Shown: positions 1 to 6,921 of the stretch, piece by piece
Layout: each line of letters starts with the position of its first letter
Position numbering within the stretch: the first letter of the stretch is position 1
NCBI GenBank assembly: GCA_045633505.1
Contig: JAZQYK010000100.1
Span: 1 to 10,891 of the forward strand
DNA length: 10,891 nt
Reading direction: 5' to 3'
Source: Fimenecus sp045633505
GTDB taxonomy: Bacteria > Bacillota > Clostridia > Oscillospirales > Acutalibacteraceae
Made by a program: the position numbers and the translations under genes
Notes under the pieces: model-generated
What the model was told of the DNA's origin: nothing
Seen by the model: the letters and a program-made list of their open reading frames with translations, nothing else
Database searches by the model: none

Positions 1-2302
1 GGCACATCATACCTTCAATTTTCATTGTAATCTGCATAACTTTTTTCTCCTTATATTTGAATTTAATTTTTTTATCTTTTTTGTCACTGCGGATATCCTT
101 GAAATTAAGCCTTAATGCATTTGACACTACACAGAATGAAGAAAGGCTCATTGCCGCCGCACCAAACATTGGGTTTAATTCCCAGCCAAAAAGATTTATA
201 AACAACCCTGCGGCAAGGGGGATACCGATTGAGTTGTAGAAAAACGCCCAGAAAAGATTTTCGTGAATGTTTTTTAGTGTTGCACGGCTGAGTCTTATTG
301 CACCAACAACGTCGGAAAGTTTACTGTTCATAAGCACCACGTCCGCAGACTCAATTGCAACGTCAGTACCTGCACCGATTGCAACGCCGATATCAGCGCG
401 TGTGAGGGCAGGAGCATCGTTAATTCCGTCACCGACCATCATAACCTTGCCTTGACCTTTAAGGGCTTTGACAGCCTTTTCCTTGCCGTCGGGAAGTACC
501 CCTGCAACAACTTCATCAACACCAACTGTTTTGCCGATTGCGTTTGCAGTTTTTTCATTGTCGCCCGTAAGCATTACAACTCGTATTCCCATATTCTGCA
601 ATTCTTTAACGGCTTGCGGACTGTCATCTTTGATTGTATCCGCTACGGCTATTATTCCCAAGAGTTTCTTTTCAATACTGAAAAGCAGGGGAGTCTTGCC
701 GTTTTCTGCAAGACCTTCGCAAATTTTTACGGTTTCGTTATCAATAGATAACTGTTCGTTTATAAATTTAAGACTGCCGCCAAAAAGGACGTCACCGTTT
801 AATTCGGCTGTAACACCGTTTCCTGAAAGAGCCTTAAAATTTTTCACTTCTGTTGGTATGATTTTCAGCTCGTCACCCTTTTGAGTAATAGCTTTTGCCA
901 ACGGGTGCTCACTCAATTTTTCAAGTGAATAAGCAAACTTTAAAAGCTCATTTTCACTTATATTTATTGGAATTATATCCGTGACTTTAGGCTTGCCTTC
1001 GGTGATTGTGCCCGTTTTGTCAAGGACAACGGTAGCCGTTCGTCCTGCTTCTTCCAATGAAATTGCAGTTTTAAAAAGAATACCGTTTTTAGCGCCGACA
1101 CCGTTACCCACCATAATGGCAACGGGAGTTGCAAGTCCCAATGCGCAAGGGCAACTGATTACAAGCACCGAAATGCCCCTTGCAAGTGCAAAACCAAAAG
1201 TTTCTCCCGAAATCAACCAGATAATCGTCGTAATTACTGCGATTGTTATTACAACCGGTACGAACACACCCGAAACCTTATCGGCAATTTTTGCGATTGG
1301 CGCTTTTGTAGCCGCCGCATCACTTACCATTTTTATAATCTGCGAAAGAGCAGTATCCTCACCGACACGCAAGGCTTCGCATTTAACAAATCCCGATTGA
1401 TTTATCGTACCGCCCGAAACTTTGTCACCGATATTTTTATCGACGGGAATACTTTCACCCGTGAGTGCTGATTCGTCAACGGCAGTATGCCCGTCAATGA
1501 TCACACCATCAACTGAAATCTGTTCACCGGGTCGCACAACAAATATATCGCCTTTTTTAACTTGTTCTATCGGAATTTCTGTTTCAATGCCGTCAACGAG
1601 AATTGTTGCAGTTTTTGGCGCTAAATTCATAAGGGATTTCAAGGCATTTGTGGTTTTACCCTTTGAACGAGCCTCAAGCATTTTGCCAACTGTGATAAGG
1701 GTTAAAATCATAGCGGCAGATTCAAAATAAAATTCGTGCAGATAATGATGAGCCATATCACCGCTGACTGTAAACATTTTTATAAGCAAATAAGTGCTAT
1801 ATACAAATGATGCACCTGAACCCAATGCCACAAGAGTGTCCATATTAGGTGACTTATGAATGAGTCCCTTAAAACCGTTTATAAAGAACTTTCTGTTGAT
1901 TACCATTATAACAATAGTCAACAGAAATTCGAGGATACCGATAATAATTGGATTAGTAATTGGCAAATACCAGCCCCACATAACGTGTCCCATTGAGATA
2001 TACATTAAAACTATTAAAAATCCCAAGGACAAAACAAGTCGTTTTTTGAGCTTTGGTGTTTCTGTGTCTTTGAGTGCATCGTCTTGTGACGGTGTATTTT
2101 TTTTATCTTTAAGACTTGCACCGTAACCTGCATTTTCTACTGCTTTTATTATTGCGTTTGAGTCGGCAGAGCTATCAACACCCATTGAATTGGTGAGAAG
2201 ACTGACAGAACAAGAATTAACACCGTCAACAGAGTTAACTGCCTTTTCAACACGGGCAACACAAGCGGCACAGCTCATACCCGTAATATTAAATTGTGTC
2301 AT
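1..2302 (-). CDS. copA: Cu(+)-exporting P1B-type ATPase, HMA domains at both ends; 3' end beyond window
   Basis: This membrane pump uses ATP to export Cu(+) from the cytoplasm. The frame is open from ATG at 2302 (GGTGAG just upstream) to base 1, 767 codons without a stop, so the C-terminus is missing. An N-terminal HMA domain (residues 1-67) carries GMSCAAC with C11 and C14. Then come membrane helices, the actuator TGES (281-284), the transmembrane metal site CPC (384-386), the phosphorylation site DKTG (428-431), the nucleotide-domain HP (466-467), TGDN (579-582) and GDGINDAP (624-631). Y689-N690 and MSLSS (718-722) in the last helices are the Cu(+) subgroup (P1B-1) signatures. After a Lys-rich linker a second HMA domain starts at M756 with GMMC (764-767), cut by the window edge. 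The gene is 55 bases downstream of folD with no clear promoter of its own, so it may be read through from the lgt-folD operon. No CopY box is seen. The family call is very secure; copper over silver is by family signature. Confidence 0.96.
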   Translation of the reverse strand, partial: MTQFNITGMSCAACVARVEKAVNSVDGVNSCSVSLLTNSMGVDSSADSNAIIKAVENAGYGASLKDKKNTPSQDDALKDTETPKLKKRLVLSLGFLIVLMYISMGHVMWGWYLPITNPIIIGILEFLLTIVIMVINRKFFINGFKGLIHKSPNMDTLVALGSGASFVYSTYLLIKMFTVSGDMAHHYLHEFYFESAAMILTLITVGKMLEARSKGKTTNALKSLMNLAPKTATILVDGIETEIPIEQVKKGDIFVVRPGEQISVDGVIIDGHTAVDESALTGESIPVDKNIGDKVSGGTINQSGFVKCEALRVGEDTALSQIIKMVSDAAATKAPIAKIADKVSGVFVPVVITIAVITTIIWLISGETFGFALARGISVLVISCPCALGLATPVAIMVGNGVGAKNGILFKTAISLEEAGRTATVVLDKTGTITEGKPKVTDIIPINISENELLKFAYSLEKLSEHPLAKAITQKGDELKIIPTEVKNFKALSGNGVTAELNGDVLFGGSLKFINEQLSIDNETVKICEGLAENGKTPLLFSIEKKLLGIIAVADTIKDDSPQAVKELQNMGIRVVMLTGDNEKTANAIGKTVGVDEVVAGVLPDGKEKAVKALKGQGKVMMVGDGINDAPALTRADIGVAIGAGTDVAIESADVVLMNSKLSDVVGAIRLSRATLKNIHENLFWAFFYNSIGIPLAAGLFINLFGWELNPMFGAAAMSLSSFCVVSNALRLNFKDIRSDKKDKKIKFKYKEKKVMQITMKIEGMMC
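35..53 (-). promoter_or_regulatory. Internal ribosome binding site and in-frame ATG at the C-terminal HMA domain of copA
   Basis: TAAGGAG (53-47) lies 9 bases before an ATG (37-35) that is codon 756 of copA, in frame. The peptide begun there reads MQITMKIEGMMC, which looks like the start of a free-standing CopZ copper chaperone. The reading frame from the ATPase continues through without a stop. Either this is a relic of a former copA-copZ gene boundary fused by loss of the stop codon, or it still produces a separate chaperone. The SD bases also encode Lys-Glu in a Lys-rich linker, so a chance match is possible. Confidence 0.5.
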
Positions 2303-2328
2303 TTTCTCACCTTCTATTAAATGATATT

Positions 2329-2353
2329 CGGTGGGAGCAAACCCCACCCTACA
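2329..2353. repeat. GC-rich palindrome, REP/MITE-like intergenic repeat candidate
   Basis: The arms GGTGGG (2330-2335) and CCCACC (2343-2348) pair perfectly around a 7-base loop, and CCTACAAA follows. It is much more GC-rich than its AT-rich surroundings and fills the 55-base spacer between folD and copA. Short palindromes ending in CCCTAC(A) recur between genes in many gut Clostridia, from general knowledge; only one copy is visible here. On the transcribed (minus) strand the hairpin is not followed by a T run, so it is a poor terminator, but it could attenuate or stabilise the folD-copA message. Confidence 0.45.
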
Positions 2354-2357
2354 AATT

Positions 2358-3209
2358 TTATTTATTAAAATGTTGTTTAGACGCTGTGAGAGTATTTTTG
2401 AGAAGCATTGTAATTGTCATCGGTCCTACGCCACCCGGAACGGGAGTGATGAATGAGCATTTGTCCTTTACATTTTCGAAATCCACGTCACCGCAGAGCT
2501 TGCCTTCCTGATTTCTGTTCATACCAACGTCAATTACAACTGCACCGTTTTTTACCATATCTTCTTTTACGAAATATGCAATACCCACAGCGGCAACGAG
2601 AATGTCAGCACGGCGAGTTACTTCTGCAAGGTCTTTTGTGCGAGAATGACAGATTGTAACAGTACCGTTTTGACCTAAAAGGAGCATAGCCATAGGCTTG
2701 CCTACAATATTACTTCTGCCGATTACGACACACTCTTTGCCTTCAACGGAAATGTCGTAATATTTAAGCATTTCCATAATTCCCGCAGGAGTGCAAGGTA
2801 AAAATGAATGGTCACCAATCATAATATGACCTGTATTTACAGGATGGAATGCGTCAACGTCCTTATGTGGTACTATTGCGTTAAGCACTTTCTTTTCGTC
2901 AATCTGTTTTGGTAACGGTAACTGACAAAGAATACCGTCAACGTTATCGTCATTGTTGAGCTTATGTACCAATTCAAGCAATTCTTCTGTGGTTGTTTCT
3001 TCAGGAAGGGCAAATTCAAACGATTCCATACCAACTTCCTCGCAACCCTTTTTCTTGTTGTTTACATATACTCTTGAAGCAGGATTGTTGCCTACAATCA
3101 CAACTGCAAGTCCCGTCTTTTTGCCTTGATTTTTAAGTGTTTCAACCTCTGCTTTAATTTCATTTCTGACAGATGCCGAAACCTCTTTACCGTCGATAAT
3201 TCTATACAT
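2358..3209 (-). CDS. folD: Bifunctional methylenetetrahydrofolate dehydrogenase / methenyltetrahydrofolate cyclohydrolase
   Basis: This cytoplasmic enzyme interconverts 5,10-methylene-, 5,10-methenyl- and 10-formyl-tetrahydrofolate, supplying one-carbon units for purine and formyl-Met synthesis. The 283-residue length is normal. The catalytic YxxxK is Y48/K52 in SRVYVNNKKK; QLPLP (96-100) and DVDAFHP (117-123, catalytic Asp D119) follow. The Rossmann motif GRSNIVGKP is at 164-172 and the C-terminal signature TPVPGGVGPMT at 255-265. The usual DVDGFHP has Ala in place of Gly at 120, a conservative change. The start is supported by AAGGAG 7 bases upstream, inside lgt; the two genes overlap by 8 bases (ATGTATAG), which suggests translational coupling. 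Confidence 0.97.
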   Translation of the reverse strand: MYRIIDGKEVSASVRNEIKAEVETLKNQGKKTGLAVVIVGNNPASRVYVNNKKKGCEEVGMESFEFALPEETTTEELLELVHKLNNDDNVDGILCQLPLPKQIDEKKVLNAIVPHKDVDAFHPVNTGHIMIGDHSFLPCTPAGIMEMLKYYDISVEGKECVVIGRSNIVGKPMAMLLLGQNGTVTICHSRTKDLAEVTRRADILVAAVGIAYFVKEDMVKNGAVVIDVGMNRNQEGKLCGDVDFENVKDKCSFITPVPGGVGPMTITMLLKNTLTASKQHFNK

Positions 3210-4131
3210 TGTTCTTCTCCTTATATTCTTTTACCATATCTCTGTTAATCTTATCAATCTTTATTAGCCTTACGACTGTAAGCGCAGTACAGCAAATAAC
3301 GATACCTAGTGAAAGCAATTGAGAAGCACGGATACCAGTGTCACCGATATAAAGGCTGTCAGTACGAAGTCCCTCAACAAAGAAACGCTCAATGCCGTAA
3401 ATTATACCGTATCCCAAAATCAACTGACCGTCAAACTTTTTGTACTTCTTGCAGATAATAAAGAGCACTACAAAGCCAAAAAGACACCAAATTGATTCAT
3501 AAAGGAAGGTCGGGTGCACAGGCACGTCGGAATCAAGTCTTATGCCGTTTGCAGCCATCTCTGAATAGTGAGTCGTTATGTATTCAGAGATTTTCTCACT
3601 TGTCATACCCCAAGGAAGCTCGGTGTTGATACCGAAAGCCTCTTGATTTGTAAAGTTACCCCATCTGCCGATTCCCTGACCGATAAGAAGACTCATACCT
3701 GCCAAATCAAGTAATTTGTAGAAGTTAAGGTCGATTTTTTTGCACACGAAATAAGCGGCAAGAAAAGCGCCGATAATTCCGCCGTAGATGGCAGGTCCGC
3801 CCTCCCAGATTTTAAAAATCGAGAGCAGGTCGTCTTTATAACTCTCCCATTGGAAAATCACGTAATAAAGTCTTGCGCCGATAATTCCGCCGATTGTGCC
3901 GTAAATCAACACGTCAAGCATTTTATCAATGCTCATTTTCCATTTATAAGCCATTCTGCCGCCGAAAAGCACGGCAAGGGTAAAGCCGAATGCAATAATG
4001 ACACCGTAAAATTTGATTGTAATGTCAATATCCCAGCCGGGCAACGTAAATTCCACAAGATTTTCATAAACGTTGAAATCTAAGTTTAATTTTGGAAACT
4101 CAACAAGAGTATAATCAGTAAACCACTTCAT
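3202..4131 (-). CDS. lgt: Phosphatidylglycerol-prolipoprotein diacylglyceryl transferase
   Basis: This integral membrane enzyme transfers diacylglycerol from phosphatidylglycerol to the lipobox cysteine of prolipoproteins, the first step of lipoprotein maturation. The Lgt signature GRWGNFTNQEAFG begins at residue 155 (R156 is the likely equivalent of the essential arginine). GGPAIYGG (111-118), HPTFLYES (206-213) and RFFVEGLRTDSL (249-260) are the other family blocks. Y116 occupies the position that is His in the E. coli enzyme, as in many Firmicutes. Hydrophobic segments are near 41-58, 73-94, 113-130, 214-227, 236-248 and 268-288. At 309 residues it is slightly long, with a charged Lys-rich tail. 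AAAGGAG lies 8 bases before the ATG and overlaps the yfmH stop; the gap to yfmH is 14 bases. Confidence 0.97.
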   Translation of the reverse strand: MKWFTDYTLVEFPKLNLDFNVYENLVEFTLPGWDIDITIKFYGVIIAFGFTLAVLFGGRMAYKWKMSIDKMLDVLIYGTIGGIIGARLYYVIFQWESYKDDLLSIFKIWEGGPAIYGGIIGAFLAAYFVCKKIDLNFYKLLDLAGMSLLIGQGIGRWGNFTNQEAFGINTELPWGMTSEKISEYITTHYSEMAANGIRLDSDVPVHPTFLYESIWCLFGFVVLFIICKKYKKFDGQLILGYGIIYGIERFFVEGLRTDSLYIGDTGIRASQLLSLGIVICCTALTVVRLIKIDKINRDMVKEYKEKNNV

Positions 4132-4145
4132 AAAATACTCTCCTT

Positions 4146-5423
4146 TCAGCCTTGTTTTATAATTGACATTGAAGAAGCTTCAATGTTGATTGCATTTAAT
4201 CTGCCGTTAACGTCGTCAATCGTAATGCTTTCAAGGACTGTTAACTGGTCGAAAAGACCGTCGCCGTTGAAATAACCCCCAATTAACGCATTTGCAAGTG
4301 AATCGATATCGTTGAAATTCATTATAAAGCCACCGTAATGCTTTTTCTTAATTCTGTCGAAGGTTTCTTTGTCGATACCGTGATTTTTGAATTTCTCGAT
4401 TTCTTTATTTATTCTTTCACGCACCTTTTCAGGCTCCGTGCTTTCGCCGTTGAAAATGTGAGCAGAATAACCGAAACCTTCAAAATATTCCACATCAAAG
4501 GTTGTGTTAATAAGTCCATCTGTGAGCATTTCTTCATAAAGAGGGGAGGTCTTGCCTGCGATTATATCAAGAAGCATATTGCTCGTAAGAATTTCTTTGA
4601 GTGAACGACTTGGCGTTTTTATGTCTTCCTTATATCCGATTGCGAAAATCGGCATTGAAACAGGTAAATTTCTCACGATTGTATCTTCTGCAACCGATGA
4701 CGGCTCAAGCTGGAATTTTTTTTCTACCTTTCGGCTTGATTTAGGCTTTAACATTCTGTCAGCAACCTCAAGCACGTCTTCAACCGTAACGTTACCTGCA
4801 ACTGCAAGCGCCATATTTGCGGGATTATAGAAAGTTTCATAACATTCATAAAGCAAATCGGCAGTAATTTGGCTTATTGACTCAACCGTGCCTGCAATAT
4901 CAATTCTTACGGGGTGGTTGTGATACATTGCGCGAAGAAGAGAAAATAATGACTCCCAACCAGGTTCATCCTGATACATTTTAATTTCCTGACCGATAAT
5001 TCCCTGCTCTTTTTGCACGGTTTGTTCGGTGAAATAAGGATTGCTTACAAAATCCAACAAAATTTCAAGTGAGTCCTTGAAATTGCCGCTGCATTGGAAT
5101 AAATAACAGGTCTTGTCAAAGGAAGTGTAAGCGTTTGCAGATGCGCCCGTTTTGGCATATCTTGCAAAAGCGTCAAGCTCTTCACTTTCAAAAAGTTTAT
5201 GCTCTAAAAAGTGAGCAATACCCTCAGGCACTTCCGTAAAATCCTCGTTACCTTCAACACGGAAGCAGGTGTCAATTGAGCCGTATTTTGTGCCGAAAAT
5301 GGCATAAGCTGATGAATAATTCTCTTTTGGATAAACGAAAATTTTAAAGCCTGATTTATGGTCGATTTCAAAATAGCTGTCTTTTAAAAGGTCATTTTTG
5401 ATTTCACGGATTTTATTCATCAT
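4146..5423 (-). CDS. yfmH: M16-family zinc peptidase-like protein YfmH (catalytic-type partner)
   Basis: This M16 (pitrilysin/insulinase) peptidase-like protein resembles the YfmF/YfmH (B. subtilis YmfF/YmfH) pair. The inverted zinc motif HxxEH is HFLEH at 71-75, with E139 and E146 spaced as the helper Glu and the second zinc-ligand Glu of M16 enzymes, so hydrolysis should be possible. The C-terminal half lacks a clear Arg/Tyr substrate motif, which sits in YfmF instead. There is no signal peptide, so it is probably cytoplasmic. I chose the ATG at 5423 (425 residues; a second ATG at 5420 is equally possible) because AAAGGAG lies just upstream and homologues begin near here. An open frame extends to 5483 but would run deep into yfmF. 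The gene overlaps the end of yfmF by 11 bases. The NCBI family name links it to EF-P aminopentanol modification, but the true substrate is uncertain. Confidence 0.9.
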   Translation of the reverse strand: MMNKIREIKNDLLKDSYFEIDHKSGFKIFVYPKENYSSAYAIFGTKYGSIDTCFRVEGNEDFTEVPEGIAHFLEHKLFESEELDAFARYAKTGASANAYTSFDKTCYLFQCSGNFKDSLEILLDFVSNPYFTEQTVQKEQGIIGQEIKMYQDEPGWESLFSLLRAMYHNHPVRIDIAGTVESISQITADLLYECYETFYNPANMALAVAGNVTVEDVLEVADRMLKPKSSRKVEKKFQLEPSSVAEDTIVRNLPVSMPIFAIGYKEDIKTPSRSLKEILTSNMLLDIIAGKTSPLYEEMLTDGLINTTFDVEYFEGFGYSAHIFNGESTEPEKVRERINKEIEKFKNHGIDKETFDRIKKKHYGGFIMNFNDIDSLANALIGGYFNGDGLFDQLTVLESITIDDVNGRLNAINIEASSMSIIKQG

Positions 5424-6693
5424 TTCCACCCTCTCCTTTAAGAAGATAAACCGAGTCGATTGTAACACGCTTTGCACAGGCAATTACCTGTTCTTTTGTA
5501 ACTGCGGATATTTTTTCAGCAAATTCCTTACCGCTGTTTAATTCATTGTCAAATGCCTGTGAACTGTAAAACGTGCAAACCGCCGTAGGTGAGTCACCGA
5601 CACCGCGGAAGGCATCACAAAGGGCAACTATTGATGAATTGAAATCTTCATCCGTAAATTCGCCTTTTTTCATTATTTCAAGCTGATTGAAAATTTCCGA
5701 AAGTGCTTTTTCATAGTTTTCTTCTTCAATACCGCTTTGAATGAAAATGATACCCTTATCACGCAAAAGCCTTGCACCGCAATAATAACAAAGACTCATT
5801 TTTTCGCGGACGTTAAGAAACAGCCTTGAATAAGGTCCGCCGCCGAAAATATCCGTCATAACACGGAAAGCATAATAATCATCCTCGGCGTTTTCCATAC
5901 CTGAACGAAGTCCGATAACGAGCTTTGCTTGGGTAATATCCATTTCTTCAGAAAAATATCTTATCTCCTCAGCCTTTGGAATGAAAATTGTTTCTAATGG
6001 TAATGCATTTCGTTCAGGAATGTTGTTTGCAAATGAAACGAATTTTGATTTGAGCATTTCTTTGTCAAGACTGCCGCAAGCGGTGATTACGACGGTGGAT
6101 GCCTTAAGCATAAATTCATAGGCGTCGTAAAGTTTTTTACTGTCAAGACTTTTAACGTCTTCTTCAAGTTTTTCACGGTCAATTCCATAAGGCTCGTTGG
6201 CACACATTAACTGGCGAAGGCGAGAAAGCGCATAAGCTCTTTTGTCGTTCTTTTCAGCTTCAATATTTTCAAGTGTAAATTTAATTTCACGGGCAGTATT
6301 CTCCTCGTCAAACCTTCCGTTTTCACAATTGGGGTTGGAAATAACGTCTATAATAAAATCAATTGCCGATTGGGCGATTGAAACTTCATCAAGAGAAAAA
6401 CGGTCGTCAGGAATTTCAATGCCGAATCTCATTCTGAGCCTTTCGCCGATTGTAGCAATGCTTGTGTCAAAATCTGCACCATAAAGACTTTCCACCTTTG
6501 CATTAAAACTGCTGAAACTTTTATAGTTCTTTGAGGTGTGTCCCATTAACGAAGAAAGCACGTTCAAAGCAGGAAAATGCTCGTTAATCGGCATATAAAA
6601 ATCCACTCGGATACAGTTGGTTTTAAAGTTTTCACTGTTAATGCAAAGAAGTTTTACGTCCTTCGCAATTTCAATATAAGAATTTGTGCTCAT
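5413..6693 (-). CDS. yfmF: M16-family protein YfmF (non-catalytic-type partner)
   Basis: This 426-residue M16-fold protein lacks HxxEH: the equivalent helix reads LMGHTSKNYK (49-58), so zinc binding is not expected. It keeps the C-terminal-half motif GGGPYSRLFLNVREK (284-298) followed by YY at 303-304, the Arg/Tyr substrate-binding region of M16 peptidases. Paired with YfmH next door it fits a two-subunit M16 enzyme, one subunit with zinc and the other with the substrate arginine. The ATG at 6693 is chosen because AAGGTG lies 6 bases upstream. An open frame to 6747 would add 18 residues without an SD and would cover the likely promoter. It is the first gene of the minus-strand run that continues to lgt and folD. 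EF-P involvement is by family name only; no other gene of that pathway is in view. Confidence 0.9.
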   Translation of the reverse strand: MSTNSYIEIAKDVKLLCINSENFKTNCIRVDFYMPINEHFPALNVLSSLMGHTSKNYKSFSSFNAKVESLYGADFDTSIATIGERLRMRFGIEIPDDRFSLDEVSIAQSAIDFIIDVISNPNCENGRFDEENTAREIKFTLENIEAEKNDKRAYALSRLRQLMCANEPYGIDREKLEEDVKSLDSKKLYDAYEFMLKASTVVITACGSLDKEMLKSKFVSFANNIPERNALPLETIFIPKAEEIRYFSEEMDITQAKLVIGLRSGMENAEDDYYAFRVMTDIFGGGPYSRLFLNVREKMSLCYYCGARLLRDKGIIFIQSGIEEENYEKALSEIFNQLEIMKKGEFTDEDFNSSIVALCDAFRGVGDSPTAVCTFYSSQAFDNELNSGKEFAEKISAVTKEQVIACAKRVTIDSVYLLKGEGGNDE

Positions 6694-6723
6694 ACAATTC
6701 ACCTTAAAATAAAAACTAATTAA

Positions 6724-6737
6724 ATTATATTTTACCA
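6724..6737 (-). promoter_or_regulatory. Candidate extended -10 promoter for the yfmF operon
   Basis: On the minus strand TGGTAAAAT (6737-6729) matches the extended -10 pattern TGnTATAAT with one mismatch, and a perfect TATAAT (6729-6724) overlaps its end. No good -35 is seen at 17 bases from either. Transcription would begin near 6720, giving a leader of about 25-30 bases that holds the AAGGTG site. The region is very AT-rich, so chance -10 matches are common. Confidence 0.35.
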
Positions 6738-6824
6738 TAATATGCAAAATTTTTCTACTGTTTTAATATTCTTTTTTTAATTTTGTTTATTTTTCCCCGA
6801 AACAGCACAAAATAAACTGTGAAA

Positions 6825-6841
6825 TGTTAAAATCTTGTTAA
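6825..6841. repeat. Direct repeat TGTTAA, 11-base period, in the divergent intergenic region
   Basis: TGTTAA occurs at 6825-6830 and again at 6836-6841, one helical turn apart, 16 bases upstream of the -35 of the radical SAM gene. It could be a same-face tandem binding site for a regulator. The flanking DNA is AT-rich and the motif is short, so chance is a serious alternative. The rest of the 228-base divergent region (6694-6921) holds the promoters listed and no ORF that I can support. Confidence 0.2.
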
Positions 6842-6857
6842 TCTCAAAATAAAATCA

Positions 6858-6886
6858 TTGACTTTGATAGGATTTTACAATAAAAT
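6858..6886 (+). promoter_or_regulatory. Sigma-A-type promoter for the radical SAM gene
   Basis: TTGACT (6858-6863) and TAAAAT (6881-6886) are separated by exactly 17 bases, each one mismatch from the housekeeping consensus. The expected start is near 6893, leaving a leader of about 30 bases with GGTGG just before the ATG at 6922. Other -10-like hexamers follow at 6886-6899 but have poor spacing. Confidence 0.7.
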
Positions 6887-6921
6887 ATTATAGTATAAAT
6901 TTTGAGGCCATAGGTGGAATT

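Noticed and set aside
1..53. A separate copZ gene downstream of copA, or a frameshifted/broken copA.
   Set aside because: The distance from the copA ATG (2302) to the internal ATG (37) is 755 whole codons, and I find no stop between them. The gene is one open frame cut by the window edge.
57..2126. Series of plus-strand open frames of 60-139 codons.
   Set aside because: They are antisense to the continuous copA frame, which carries every P1B ATPase motif in order; their predicted peptides have no recognisable family features.
2329..2353. CsoR or CopY copper operator.
   Set aside because: The palindrome has GGG-loop-CCC polarity, the reverse of CsoR sites, and no TACANNTGTA is present.
5424..5483. 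N-terminal extension of YfmH to an ATG at 5483.
   Set aside because: It would overlap yfmF by 71 bases, has no SD, and the added residues look unlike the family; AAAGGAG precedes the ATG at 5423.
6694..6747. N-terminal extension of YfmF to an ATG at 6747.
   Set aside because: There is no SD, it covers the likely promoter, and AAGGTG is well placed before the ATG at 6693.
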